From: Symbiodinium natans
Lineage: Eukaryota > Sar > Dinophyceae > Suessiales > Symbiodiniaceae
DNA: 64,000 nt
Assembly: GCA_905221605.1 (NCBI GenBank)
Contig: CAJNDS010000457.1
Span: 62,001-126,000, forward strand
Direction of reading: 5' to 3'
The stretch's first letter is position 1. Every line of letters begins with the position of its first letter. Of this stretch, positions 42,738 through 54,324 are shown in pieces. The position numbers were made by a program, and so were the translations under genes. The notes beneath the pieces are model-generated. The model did no database searches. It saw only the letters and a program-made list of their open reading frames with translations, and was not told where the DNA came from.

Positions 42738-42831
42738 GGGGGGGGTTTGCGAAAATAGGGGACTCCCAAAATCGACCCCCCAAATACTAGGATTCCCCTT
42801 TTAACAAGTGCCCCTAATCTCGGAAACCCCC
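42738..42831. mobile_element. MITE-like element, family 2
   Basis: GGGGGGTTTGCGAAAATAG at the left and ATCTCGGAAACCCCC at the right; flanked by GCTT (42734-42737 and 42832-42835), a second example of a 4-bp duplication for this family. Confidence 0.78.
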
Positions 42832-42835
42832 GCTT

Positions 42836-44783
42836 TTGGGTTTCGGGCTTCGGTCTTCGAAGCTGCGTCTTCTCAGGCTTGGGCGGGCCGGCAGGGACGG
42901 AACGGCCAGCGCAGCTCCCACATTTGCATCTTCGACAAAGCAGCCTCCGAAAACTGACCACCCCCTGTCTTTGTGAATTGCAAATTTGTGGTCTTCAATC
43001 AACTCAAAAGCAGCAAGACGAACTTCAAGTATCTCCCTTAAAATGAGGCATCCAGCCCACAATGAATAAGACATGTGGCCATTCTTCCTTGGGTGTGGGG
43101 GGGGGAGGCAGCGCCTTAAGCCGATGGAGAGCCCCAAAGGGTCTGAACAACCGGTTTGCCCCACAACACATGACAGCCGAAAGGGCAATAGCCCCCCCAA
43201 AGCTTGTGAATCTCTCAACTGGAACCTACACAAAATCACAGAACGGCTCTCTCTGTCAATGGTGCCAAGGCAGCGGCTCATCGCATACGTTCGACCGCAC
43301 AGACCTCAGGATTTCACGTAAGCTTCGAATGCAGGACTGGGATAGGGGAATGCCGGGGATAGGTTTTCGGCCCTTCTTGCCCTTGAAGGTCGATGGTACG
43401 GGTCGGAAAATCTATTGGACTGGGCAGGGGGGCAGGGTGTCAACCGCATCGCTAAGCAAGTACACATCGATCGGTGTCCACATTGGGGTCTTGCAGTTCC
43501 GAACAGGGCTCAGCACTGATCGAAGCTAGTTCAGCCTAAGCGTCCGCGCAATGGGGTCTTGCATGCAAATTGCTTCATTCCCAATACCGGAAGTCCCCGC
43601 ATTGATTCTCTCTCTACGTTGGGGTTTTGCACTTCGGGCAGACGTAGCTGGCAGTGATCCAAGCTGGCACTGATGTCGGGTGTTTGTAGGGCTTCGAAGG
43701 CTTTGTGGATAAGCCCAGAACCCACTCCCAGAACTCCTAAGACCCCAACAGCGTCTGCTAGAGTCACTTCAGACACTCGGCGCCAGGGGCTACAAAAAAG
43801 GTGCCATTTTTCGGGATGCAATGTGCCCGAGATGACTCGAGGTACCTTCTTTATGCCACACACCTACGCCCCGAGCCCTAGCCCGCGAACTTCATTTCCT
43901 GTAAATCAGTGGTACCTTCCAAACCCGGCGTCAAGCGACCAAAATACTTCGACCAGCAGTGCTTTTGTTCATGAATGGCTCTGTGACTGTTGTGCCCAGG
44001 AGGCCCAGGAAGGTCGCAACCTGTCGTGAGAAAAACATCTCAACAAATAAAGACAAGACGCAGCCCAACATGCTCCCAAACCCGACCCGACCCAGAAGCC
44101 TGCTGCCCAAAACCGCAACCCACTTCTAGTGACTCCCAACAACTGAACACACATTGCACAGTTCTTACTGCCGCTTAGTAAAAAAAATCACCTGGAGATG
44201 TCGGAGGCAGCTACCCAACAATATCGAACATATTCCCTCTTTGAGTCTTTGAGGGTTCTTGACGCGTCCTGGTTGTGAAAACTCCCAACTCAGAGGCCCC
44301 TCTCCGGTCGCGACGCTGGGGCCCTGCTGGAGTCTTGCAACCGGCGCCTGCTTGTGCACGCGAGGCCTGCTTTGGGGAACAGGCTCGCCTTCGGCGATGC
44401 TTCGGCGAAGTGGTTTCGAAGTGGTTTTAGGGCATGAGGGCCCTCTAGGCTGTTGGGCTTCGATGGTTGGTGCGGGTGTGGGGAGGCTTTTGTTTTTTTT
44501 TTTGGGATGGCTGGGGTCGGAAAATCTTCTACCCGAGAAGCTTCGAGGGAGCTCGAAGGTTGCAGGGTCGGCTCTAGGGGCTTGACAGATTTCGTCTGGC
44601 TCCGAGCCCGCCAGCACGAACTCAGACGTGATGCCCCTGGCCCAATGCCCTTTTAACCTTAGATGTCTAGAAAGCGTGAAACCCAGGGGGCGGAAACCCA
44701 ACTCCTACGTCGCACGCCCCAAAGATTCTCAACGCCCAAACACGAAGACTTGCTGTCCTTGCGACAACCCGAGGCTGTCCCAG
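42836..44783. other. Intron sequence, unassigned
   Basis: The exon(s) carrying A9 should lie between the A8 and A10 exons but I could not identify them. No repeats of note. Confidence 0.4.
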
Positions 44784-44867
44784 GTGGTGGGGATTCCAGA
44801 GTGGCCCAGGACGAGCACCGGCAAGCTGGACCGCAAGGCAATGGTCGATTTCCACCACATGGCAAAG
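44784..44867 (+). CDS. NRPS-like adenylation domain, A10 motif exon
   Basis: A 28-codon exon, phase 0 at both ends, lies between acceptor TCCCAG and a consensus-like donor GTGAGG (44868). It contains IPEWPRTSTGKLDRKAM, an excellent A10 motif (PxTxxGKxDRxxL); the Lys at codon 44823-44825 corresponds to the lysine that catalyses acyl-adenylate formation in the ANL family. The remaining residues (VDFHHMAK) start the linker after the domain. Confidence 0.82.
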
Positions 44868-46230
44868 GTGAGGGAGAGGGCCAGAAGATCAAACCAACAC
44901 AGCTTTCAGCAACTTGAGATTTGACCTGTGCCTCGACGTCATCATCCGTTTCGGCGTGGGGGGGAAAACGCTGTAGCAGGTGGGCAGTTGAGTAAAAGTC
45001 AAACGCGAGCACAGCTCCCGCAACGCACTGGGGGAGAATTACGAAGAAGCTGATGCACAAGGCTTAGACGCTTGGGCAATTGGGATCCACGGACTGCCCA
45101 AACCTGGGGCGCGCACTGCGCCGGGGGGTTCGCCCTCTAAGCCCGGCGCAGGAAAGAAAGAAAAGAGAAGGCAGCGACGACAACAGTATGATCTCTCAAT
45201 TTGACTAGTTCCCTCCATGCTGTTGCTACTGTCTAGCTGTCTCTATCTATGTGTGAGTCTCTTTCCCTTCCTGTGCCACAAAGGGCTAAGCAAGAGACGA
45301 GGAAAGTCAGGGAGAAGCAAGACCCTATTTTCGGCTTTCGTGTCTAAAGCTTTCAGAAGTTTTGTTGCGGAAAAGGGGGATTGGAAGGGAGGAACATCAG
45401 GCAGAGGAGGGCAGCAGGTTGGAATCACTACCCGGATCTATGCCTACTTTCTGCTAAGCCCTGATGAAAGAACAACAACGCCTGAACGATAAGAAACTGC
45501 ATTATTTGCCTAGTTGAGCAGGGCAGAAAGCGGAAGAGAGATCAAAGGATAGTGCAAACTGGCAAAAGGGACGAACTATAGAACTCAAGTGAAGCGGAGC
45601 CAAGTGCAACAGGCTTCCCGTCCCATGATCTTGGTCCAGCATCCTGTCTTCCAGAGCGGTCTCTTATGGAGGCTTTTGTGTTTTCGGGGGCTCATGTCTA
45701 GGATAAGGAGCTAACTACGTTAATCTATCCCCGCGAAGAAAATTGTAAACAAATATAAGCAAGGTAAGAGGAGCCGGAGGCGAAAGTTCTTCTTTTTCTG
45801 CCATCTCTTGCGCAAGACACGCGGCTACAAGACAAATACTACGCAAGCAGAGAACGCCAAAAACAAAACACGACAGCGGGGGGGGGGGGGGGGGGGGCGA
45901 GTGAGAGACAGACTTGGAGAATTCCGCGACTCGCAGTCATGATACATGAAGCTCAATAGAGGAAGAGACAGGAAACAAGACGTCACGTGTTCCTATCTTT
46001 GCTCTGGTTGTGTTGTTTTTCTATTCTCTCCCTCCTATCATGTTTTGTCGCTGCCCTTCCTCAAGAGATAGCACAATAAACGGCTCATCACTCCCATGTG
46101 ACTTGTTATTTTCATGATGTTCCACCAGCCGTGTTCCTTTGAGACTGACACTGGTGACGTTGCCGTTGTCGAAGATGGGGAAGGAGTGGATGATTGAGAA
46201 AAGCGTATTCTACATATAAAATGTATATGT

Positions 46231-46267
<37 letters not shown>

Positions 46268-47754
46268 TATTTATTCATTTTTTCTTCATTTATATTTATT
46301 TGTTTATATTTATTTTTTGATTTTTTATATTTATATGTCATTGTTATTTGTATTTGTATTTGCATGTGTATTCGTATTCAGTAGATCGCATCTGTAGTAA
46401 AGGCATGGACATGTATGTGGAGTTCTAGGGATTCTAGGGCATACACCCAGCTGGCCCTTCTTTGGTTGTAAAGCCCACGTTCCAACAGAATTCCACCCCT
46501 TGCGGGATTTTGGCCGCAGAATCCAACTTCATAGGGGTTTAGGGTTTTGGGTTAAGGGAGGGTTCCGGGATCTTGGCCGCAGAATCCAACTATATCCAAC
46601 TTCACAGGGCAAGGCTGCACGCTGCCGACCTCCGCAACCCTAAACAGAGTTGGTCCGCCATGGTGTCCTTTCACTTTCGCAGACACGTATATTGTTCTTT
46701 TGCGGCGCCCGATGGACATCCTCAGTCCAAAACCCGAAACTTCAACCCCAAAAAAGCACCAAAGCTGCACCGCAGTTGCTCTGTCCGCCGGCAGCACGGC
46801 CAAAAATGGGCCAGACCCCGCAGGCGCTGCGCCAAAGACGGAGAAAGAGTCATTTCAGAGTCATTTGGGGCTTGGGGCTGAGGATCTCGGGCCTATGGTG
46901 TGTAAGGAATTGGCTTGCCCGAGGATGTATTGGGTCTGAAGTCGCCAGACAAACATGTGCCATACAAAAGTCCGCGCGTTTAACGATTCTAACTTCCTGC
47001 GTTCTTACCACGTATAGTAAGAATGTGGTCACGGACCTCCTATTAAAGCGAGGGCTTTGTTTGCTCAGGGCCAAAGAGGACGGCCTTGTTGCAAACCCTC
47101 TGGCGCGTATCCAGGGCGTTTTGAGTTGAAACTAGTTGAAACCGCATCCCTAAACTACCCTAAGCGATGGCTTCGCTGGCCGGATATGGAGTGGATTGGA
47201 TGTCAGTGTTTGACGGGCATATATCATACATCATTCAGTTGAACACTAGGAGCAGAATCTTGCTATCACAGTTTGGCGGGAACGCGCTAAAGATTTACAG
47301 TGCGACCTTCGGTGGGATAGGCTGTTGTCCCCGTAGTGATGTCAACAACGGTGCCAAAAATGTTGTCAGGTTCTCCGCGAAGGGACTGACCGCCGCTGGG
47401 TCGCCTGTGGAAACTGTATCTTCCACCTTTTTTCTAGCTTTGGGGCTACGGGTGGATGTATGTGGAGATCGCTGTTGGGTGTATATTGGGTTCAGCTCCC
47501 TGAACACAACACCCGAGGTCACGAATACTGACGCTCACTGGCCTGTTTCTGGTTGGAGGGTAGGCAAAAGCTCAACCTCCCATTATTTCTAAGTCAGACT
47601 CTGAGGTTTGCGAGACAGTCATCACCTTTGATCGATTCTGAATCTAGACATGCCCTCTAAACCCTGACACTGATAATCCAAATTGCAGCCTATTAAACCC
47701 CATTAAGCCCGGAACCTTTGAAATGTCGTCCGCTTCAAGCCGTTCAAGATCGAC
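44868..47754. other. Unassigned sequence with a G-run and a TA run
   Basis: Contains a ~19-base G-run (45879-45897), a TATATA run followed by TTTATT-rich sequence (46214-46345) and short TTTAGGG words near 46540. A 141-codon frame at 47167-47592 is open but without a convincing domain. Confidence 0.5.
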
Positions 47755-47814
47755 CCGCAACTCCCGAAACGCTAAGCCCTGTAAAACCCATTAGACCCTG
47801 CTAGGCCCTATGAA

Positions 47815-47972
47815 CCCCATAAACCCTACTAAACCCTACTAATCCTAAGCCTATTAAACCCTATAAACCTGCAAATTTCAACAACAGGCTTCATAACCCT
47901 ATAAACCCTAAGCCCTAAACCCCTAACCCTATAAACCCTAAACCCTTAACCCTAAACCCTAAACCCCTAAGC
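47815..47972. repeat. Decayed telomere-like array with CCCTATAAA variants
   Basis: Mixed CCCTACTAAA, CCCTATAAA and CCCTAAA units, with looser copies back to about 47690. It contains a partial duplication of the acceptor region (see findings). Confidence 0.88.
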
Positions 47973-48010
47973 CTATTAAACTTTAGAAACCTGCAAATGT
48001 CACCAAACAG

Positions 48011-48094
48011 GCTTCATCATGCGGCCACCCCGGGCACCCACCTCGAGGCAGCGGCAGAAAGGCCCCCTGGGGAACGGAAGAGATGCCAAGTGGG
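48011..48094 (+). CDS. Candidate exon, unknown
   Basis: Follows acceptor AAACAG, lies between converging telomere-like arrays, and reads 28 codons in phase 0 to a GT donor at 48095 (a GC donor at 48111 is an alternative). The peptide contains GRKAPWGTEEMPSG. It is of ordinary composition but not recognised; it lies between the A10 and carrier exons. Confidence 0.35.
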
Positions 48095-48114
48095 GTGTTC
48101 CGGAAGACATGCGA

Positions 48115-48420
48115 GGGTTTAGGGTTTATAGGGTTTATAGGGTTTATAGGGTTTATAGGGTTTATAGGGTTTATAGGGTTTATAGGGTTTATAGGGTTTA
48201 TAGGGTTTATAGGGTTTATAGGGTTTATGGGGTTTATAGGGTTTATGGGGTTTATGGGGTTTATAGGGTTTGTAGGTTTATAGGGTTTATAGGTTTTATA
48301 GGGTTTATAGGGTTTATAGGGTTTATAGGGTTTATAGGGTTTACAAGGTTTATAGGGTTTAGGCTTTAGGGTTTAGGGTTAGGGTTTAGGGTTTAGGGAT
48401 TGCGGTGTAGGGCTTAGGGT
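48115..48420. repeat. TTTATAGGG variant array grading into TTTAGGG
   Basis: About 25 copies of the 9-base unit TTTATAGGG, with scattered TTTATGGGG variants, then TTTAGGG units at 48360-48420. It follows the candidate exon at 48011. Confidence 0.97.
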
Positions 48421-50989
48421 TTAGGACCGGTTTGGGAAGCAGGTTAAGGGACATGGGGAAACCAGGAAGCAACACAAACTGGTGTACAGATCTTTGTCAT
48501 GAAGATCGACGTAAGCAAAGGTAGCGACGCCTTGATCACAAAGCGGAGACGCAAATCACAAAGCATGATGACAAAGCAAGCCCTGGGCCACGTTCACAGA
48601 ACAGCAGGCCTCTTTCGCGAAACCCTTTACGTTGTTATTCTTAGTTTGATTTTGAGGACGTTTATGTTCTGATCAAGGCCCCAGGGCCAGAACTCTCACT
48701 GTTTTGCGAGCAGGCCCCTGCTTATTACGATCTTGTCTGGAGATCTGGGCCTTAGCAATACGATCAACTTGCTGAGAGTGAGGCCAAAGAGCAATCCTTA
48801 CTGTTCGCTGAGCAGGCAAGGACCTGCATGTGGATTCTATTGCTTAACGAGGTCAACATTTTTACACAATGTTGAAAGGCGCGGCCCTACACCCAATCGC
48901 AGAGCCTAAATTCTGCAGGTTGGCAAGTCGTGCGTGCGGTGGTTGCTGGGGCTCTGGCTTGTCGCCTCCGTCCTTTCCGTATGCCGGGGCCTTGGATGGG
49001 AAGTGTCCTCCGTTGAACCTTTGAAAGTGCAACTTTCATTGCTTAGAATACACAGTGTGGTCTAGCTACCAGACCTTGCTGGAGCCAGAGCGCCCTAGCA
49101 CACAATGCAGCCCCTTCGCCTTTCCTGCACACTCACTAGGGCATTCTGGCACCTGCAAAAACCGACTTAACCCCTACACAATTCTTAACAGCCCCCCCCC
49201 CCCCCCGATTTCACCCACCCCAGGTGATAGGAGGGTACAAGACTCTCAGCACAACTGTCAGTCTTGCCGAGTCTTGCCCCCTCTCTCAGGATTTGCTGGC
49301 CCTTGGCGTGGATCTCATGGATCCGCCTCCTTGCACCTCTGGCCTCGATTGATGCAAGGGGGGTTGGGGGGGCCATCGCTCTAAATGAAAACTGAGTCTC
49401 CAAGTAACTGTCGTAGTTTGAAGTCTGGAGAGCAAAGCAGTCTGGACATGAAGAGGCAGTATGGACATGAAAAATAGACGATTAGGACGAGGGCGTGTGG
49501 TGTGGCTGTAGCCGCGTGGCTGTCGCCGAACTAGCACAACCAAGGCCCCCCGATCATCGGAAAGTCTCTTTGGGCAGGATTGCAGCTCGTGCCGATCCCA
49601 GTTGCACAGCCCCCTCCCCCAAACACCCCAAAACCATCACCCAAACCCTAAGCCCTGCACCCCCAGAACCTTAAATTATGAACCCTAAACCGGGGCCCTG
49701 ACCATGGCGGGAAATGCGGGTGTGCGCCATGGGGAGAGAATTGTTCTAGATTCTAGATTGTTAGACTGTCGGCCTTGAAAGTCGAAACCCCAACGTGCCT
49801 ACGCATTGCAATAAGCGAGGCGTGCCCCATGGCTTGCCAGCTTACTGGTGACAGCCCTCCAGCTGGGGCCTCGGATTCCGGCCGGATTGGGCACTTGCTG
49901 CACGTGTTTTGTGTCTCTCTGTGTGTGGGACAACCCATGTTCACGCGGGACTTTGTGCAAGCAATTTCTGCAGGGGGCAGAGCCCTGTCCTGGATGCCTG
50001 TGCCAACGAAGCTATTCCAAGACAGGGGACCGGGTGGTCTTTTTCAACCACCTGTACTTGAAAAAAGATGGCCTACACCAAATGCACCCAATAAAATTTT
50101 AAAAGGAGCCTGTCTGAATTGACATTGGGCTTGAAAAACAGGTTGGCAGATGTTGGCATCGCACGCCCCAAGCACCACACAGATGCAAAGAGGGGCGTCT
50201 CTGCTCAGATTTCAGGGCCTCGACGTGCTGAGGCCATGGCAGCTCATGCTGCTCTCTGCTGCCTTCGCGAGTTGGAAGGCCCTTTGTTTCGGCCACAAGC
50301 CCTAGAGGTCCTAGAAGGTTGGAAGGTTTAGTGCATGGGTGTTGTGTTGGTCTGAGTTCGCAGTTCAAAAGCTGCTGTACATGCGGATTTCAGGTGTGCT
50401 TGCCTTTAGAACCGGTTTGACATTTAGCAGAACTACGTTCTCGTAGTGGTGCGATAGAAACTGAAGGTGATTGTGCTCATCTGGGTGGCCAACATTTGAC
50501 CTAGGCCCACGGCAGATACCCCTGCTGCAAAATCTATCATCTCCACCTAGCTCACTAACCGCTAAACCGGATGCCGGCAAGTAGCGTTTTGAAGCAAGGT
50601 ATCTGGGTACGGTTTTAGGGCTCGCTCTAGCTTTCCCAGCTCGGCTTGCGGCGTGCGCTGACCACTCCAGTGCTGTGGTGGCTAGGCCTGTGCCCTGCCA
50701 GGAGTTGGACTCGAGTTGGGTTCTATAATATTCTGGCATCGGGGGTCGGGCATAGTTGCATAACGGTTGCTTGGTTGCTCCATTTGGGGGCATCCATGGT
50801 GCCTCTGACCAGGTCGTTAGCATGCTGGGCTAGGTTGCTGCAGCTTCAAAGTACCACCGCTACGACCTTCTACTACCTACCACTGCCTATTCCTACCCTT
50901 GGCTACTACTCCTACCGGCTGGTACTGGGGACGTCTGTTGTATCTTTTTTCATCATTCTGTGCGAAACAGGCATTTTCCTTTGCGTGCT
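48421..50989. other. Unassigned sequence
   Basis: C-run at 49190-49206 and decayed CCCTAAA words near 49640-49690. A YSKTGDRVVF word near 50017 resembles A7 but is out of order (see rejected). 50134-50330 is open but not recognised. Confidence 0.4.
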
Positions 50990-51132
50990 TCTTCTTCTTC
51001 TTCTTATTATTATTATTTTTCTTCTTGTTCTTGTTATTGTTCTTGTTCTTGTTCTTGTTCTTGTTCTTGTTCTTGTTCTTGTTCTTGTTCTTGTTCTTGT
51101 TCTTGTTCTTGTTCTTGTTCTTGTTCTTGTTC
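50990..51132. repeat. (TTGTTC)n microsatellite
   Basis: TTC/TTA triplets followed by about 17 TTGTTC hexamers. Confidence 0.96.
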
Positions 51133-51820
51133 TGCTTCTTCAGGTTCTCAAAAAGCTGGTTCTTTCCCTCTCTCTGGCCCTGCCTCCTGCTGGTTTCAGT
51201 GGGGTGGGAGGAAGCGGGGGGCGTGGGGCAGAAAGGCCTGTGCAGGCATCTTGCGATTGCTATGCTCAGAGTTTCAGATTTCTCCTGGTCATCTCATCCG
51301 GGGGGATTCAGGGGGTACAGCCGAAGATGCTGCTGCGGGGATTGGTGGGATTTGACAAGCAAAAGCTCGAAACCCTAAACCCTCAACCCTGAATCGAACC
51401 CAGGAGCAACACCGACGGCCAACTCTGCCGGGAGCTGGAGTGGTACAGCCGCTAAGTCTGGACTTATGCATGCGAGTAATCACACAAGTGATTTTGACGC
51501 TACGCGACCCGCCTCGGCCCGGCCCAGCGCATCCGCGTGAGCATGGTGATTCCGCAGCGCCCAAGTCGTTGGACCCCAAGCAATAAGGGTTGGGTTTAGG
51601 GTTTAGGGTTCCGGGTTCATGGTTTGGGGTTTAGGGTTGAGGGTTAGTTTAGGATTGAGTTGGGGTTTAGGGTTTTTTTGGGTTTAGGGTTCAAGAGACG
51701 GTTCGGCTTGGATTGATCGTAGGGTTGAGCCAGGCCCCTGAGGGGGGGGTAGGGGGGGAATGAAGGGGGAGGGTTGAATTTGAGGGTCTTAGACTCTTAG
51801 ACTCTTCGGCTCCTTCGAAA
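51133..51820. other. Unassigned; weak exon candidate between decayed telomere words
   Basis: 51371-51390 has three CCCTAAA-like units and 51592-51690 has TTTAGGG-like units converging on 51400-51590, the layout that elsewhere marks exons. A short open stretch after CCCAG (51527) reads RVSMVIPQRPSRWTPSN to about 51585, but splice sites are weak. Confidence 0.3.
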
Positions 51821-52140
51821 AAGGTAGGGGGTGGGGGGGTGTGGGGGAGTTATGGGGGGCGGGGGAGTGGTGGGAGTGGGGGGAGAGGGGGGGAGGGGGG
51901 AGGGGGGAGTGGGGGGAGGGGGGAGCGGGGTAGGGGGGGGGGGGGGGGGGGGGGGGGGGGGAAAACGTCCGCTTGCGGACCCCGGTTTCCTAGCGGAGGC
52001 AAAAAAAACCGTGGCCGGAGGCATGTGGGGGTTTTTGGGGGCTGAGTGGGGTTGGGGGGAGTGGTTTGGGAGGCATGTGGGGGTTGGGTGGGAGATGGTG
52101 CGAGGAAAGGGGCGGGTGGGGGGGTGGGTGGGGGGGTCCG
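51821..52140. repeat. G-rich tract with a pure G-run
   Basis: GGGGGA/GGGGGT blocks around a ~36-base G-run (51925-51960), a likely quadruplex-forming region on the + strand. Confidence 0.92.
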
Positions 52141-52872
52141 GGTGTCTATCAAGCCTTCATAGCCAGCGATCAGGATCACTTACACAGAGGACTACCGATG
52201 ACAGCGGAGATTGCAGATTGTGGGCCTCGGTGGCGTTCTTGGATATTTCTTGATCAGAGTTTTGAGTGGGCAGGTCACTGCGATGTGAGGCTACTCGAAG
52301 ACTATAAGCATACTACAAAAGCCACCGAGATCGGATGCGTACAGCGTCCGCAAAGCTTCCTTTCCATTTAGGGGCTGAGGTTCATGAGGAGGCTCGAAAC
52401 AACAGAGCGATGTAGATTCAAACATGTTTGAAACTGCCATACCATTCGTGAATCCGTCGAGAATGCAAGAAGGTAGTTAGGCGGGACACTGCAGCACCTG
52501 ACGGTTTGTTTGCAGGATGCTTGTTTAGAGATGCCAGTGGGACATTGAATGGAAGCAATAACTAAACACACAATGCTAGCTAGGTTGGTATGTGCATCCA
52601 CTTCGAGTGCGGGAGCTGATGTGCCAGGGCCGAAAGGTGTTTGACGGTTTTTGTGCTTGAGTGTTCGGTTCTGGGACATTGAGGTTCTTGGACTGGGGTG
52701 CGCACGTAGCGTGGGACTGGGAGCCCCCGTGTCAAGCCACTGCCATGTCCTAGCCAACTTCTTGGAGTAGGGAGGGATCGTCTTAAACCCTTTGCAACCT
52801 GCTCGGAAACAAAAGAGTCAGCAGCTCAGGTGCCAGGTGTCGTAAGCCCTGAATTCTGAAGCGGTTGAAAAA
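52141..52872. other. Unassigned sequence
   Basis: Nothing recognised. Confidence 0.4.
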
Positions 52873-53046
52873 CCTAAACCCTAAACCCTAAACCCTACAA
52901 CCCTAAACCCTACAACCCTAAACCCTAATTCCAGCATCTGAAGCCCAGAGTTGTTAGTGCAGTTTCGAGTCGGCCTGTGCCTTCATCGCCCAGCCATTGA
53001 ACCCTAAACCCTAGACCCTAAACCTTTAACCCTAAACCCTAAAACC
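52873..53046. repeat. Two imperfect CCCTAAA arrays
   Basis: Units at 52873-52928 (with CCCTACAA variants) and 53000-53046, the second ending 22 bases before the acceptor at 53068. Confidence 0.9.
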
Positions 53047-53068
53047 CCACACAAGCCCTTCCCTTCAG

Positions 53069-53155
53069 GAGGCTGCTGGCAGAAGCCACCCTCCGCCTCT
53101 TGCGTGGCGACTTCTTCCTGGCCCGCGGCAAGCGCCCGGCGGACGCTTGGGGACG
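53069..53155 (+). CDS. Candidate exon upstream of the carrier domain
   Basis: After CCCTTCAG, one base plus an open frame reading RLLAEATLRLLRGDFFLARG and continuing at least to 53155. A GA donor at 53156 would give phase 2, matching the next exon, while a GT at 53163 would not; the end is therefore uncertain. The peptide looks like protein but carries no motif I can name. Confidence 0.4.
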
Positions 53156-53298
53156 CGAATGGGTGGAACCTACAGAGTTTCAACGATTTTGCATTTGTTT
53201 TCTCGGGGCCCCAAAGTGCCCAGATAGGGAAGTGTTTTATTTTAAGGCCCAAGTACTCCCTATTTAGCTACATGGACCCTTAGGGCAGCATCGGCAAT

Positions 53299-53366
53299 CC
53301 TAAACCCTAAACCCTAAACACTAAAACCCTAAACCCTAACCCTAAACCCTAAACCCTAAACCCTAA
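53299..53366. repeat. CCCTAAA array before an exon
   Basis: Nine units with minor variants, ending 7 bases before the acceptor at 53371-53373. Confidence 0.95.
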
Positions 53367-53373
53367 TGCTGAG

Positions 53374-53466
53374 GACTGGGATTGGGACGTTGCACCCCGC
53401 CGGCCGCGACGGCGGCCCCGGCTTCTGGGTGTCAAAACGCTTGGGTAGCCTATATCCCCCTCAGGG
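53374..53466 (+). CDS. Exon upstream of the carrier domain
   Basis: After GCTGAG, one base plus 30 codons plus two bases, ending at a GT donor (53467) four bases before a TTTAGGG array. The peptide contains GGPGFWVSKRLGSLY. Its last two bases are completed by the first base of the exon at 54084, so the junction is in frame. Function of this part is not recognised; it lies between the A10 exon and the carrier domain. Confidence 0.5.
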
Positions 53467-53470
53467 GTGG

Positions 53471-53607
53471 GGTTTAGGGTTTAGGGTTTAGGGTTTAGGG
53501 TTTAGGGTTTAGGGTTTAGGGTTTAGGGTTTAGGGTTTAGGGTTTAGGGTTTAGGGTTTAGGGTTTAGGGTTTAGGGTTTAGGGTTTAGGGTTTAGGGTT
53601 TAGGGTT
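53471..53607. repeat. TTTAGGG array at an intron 5' end
   Basis: About 19 nearly perfect units starting 4 bases inside the intron 53467-54083. Confidence 0.97.
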
Positions 53608-53980
53608 ATTAAGGTTCTAAGGTGAGTCTAGTAGAGGTGCTCACGGGAAAAAGCTTGTGCCCGGGCTTTAGGTTTGGGCTTGGGGACCACGTTCACATGT
53701 TTCAAGCCACCCAAAATGCAGGTCCTGCCAGCAACTCTAGACTCTAGGGCCCACCAACCCCAAACCCACTGAGCACTGAGCATCCTACCTCTGCTCTGCG
53801 CAAGCTCGGTATTTCATACGAGCCGTACGAACCTTAAACGACGCGCACAGCACGTGCGCATGGACGATGCGTACGCGGAGCCGGAAACATCGAGACCTGC
53901 CATGTTTGCATTGTGCTTACTCGGACTCAGAAGCTGATGGCTTATCGGCCGACTTGCGGGGTGCATGTGAGGGTGTCTTT
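53608..53980. other. Interior of a telomere-capped intron
   Basis: Unique-looking sequence between the two arrays; nothing recognised. Confidence 0.5.
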
Positions 53981-54080
53981 ACCCTAACCCTAAACCCTAA
54001 ACCCTAAACCCTAAACCCTAAACCCTAAACCCTAAACCCTAAACCCTAAACCCTAAACCCTAAACCCTAAACCCTAAACC
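53981..54080. repeat. CCCTAAA array at an intron 3' end
   Basis: About 14 perfect units ending 3 bases before the acceptor AAG (54081-54083). Confidence 0.97.
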
Positions 54081-54083
54081 AAG

Positions 54084-54219
54084 GCTGGAGTACGTTTGGG
54101 TGGAGGCGACTGCGGCTGAGGCTGAGGTCACGGAGACCCCAGGGCGGTCGCGAGGTGATCTAACCCACTCACACCAGCAACTCCTGGAGCTGTTGGACCA
54201 GGAGCTGGGCCCAGGGAAT
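54084..54219 (+). CDS. NRPS-like gene, exon leading into the carrier domain
   Basis: One base plus 45 codons, ending in phase 0 at donor GTCAGG (54220). It begins LEYVWVEATAAEAEV and ends QQLLELLDQELGPGN, which has the character of the first helix of an acyl/peptidyl carrier domain. Both neighbouring junctions agree in phase. The intron before and the intron after are each capped with telomere-like repeats. Confidence 0.65.
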
Positions 54220-54222
54220 GTC

Positions 54223-54324
54223 AGGGTTTAGGGCTTAGGGGTTTAGGGTTTAGGGTTTAGGGTGTAGGGTTTAGGGTTTAGGGTTTAGGGTTTAGGGTTT
54301 AGGGTTTAGGGTTTAGGGTTTAGG
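54223..54324. repeat. TTTAGGG array at an intron 5' end
   Basis: About 14 units with three variants near the start, beginning 3-4 bases after the donor at 54220. Confidence 0.97.

Noticed and set aside
47167-47592. 141-codon frame with VFDGH, reminiscent of PP2C phosphatases
   Set aside because: The Gly that should follow His is missing and no other PP2C motif is present.
49990-50080. YSKTGDRVVF word resembling adenylation motif A7
   Set aside because: It lies after the A10 exon of the same strand, so it cannot belong to that domain. No A8-A10 follows it and splice sites are ambiguous; it could mark a second module but is more likely chance.
51361-51480. GGGTTCGATTC on the minus strand as a tRNA T arm
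   Set aside because: Only a 4-bp stem forms and no acceptor, D or anticodon arm can be folded around it.
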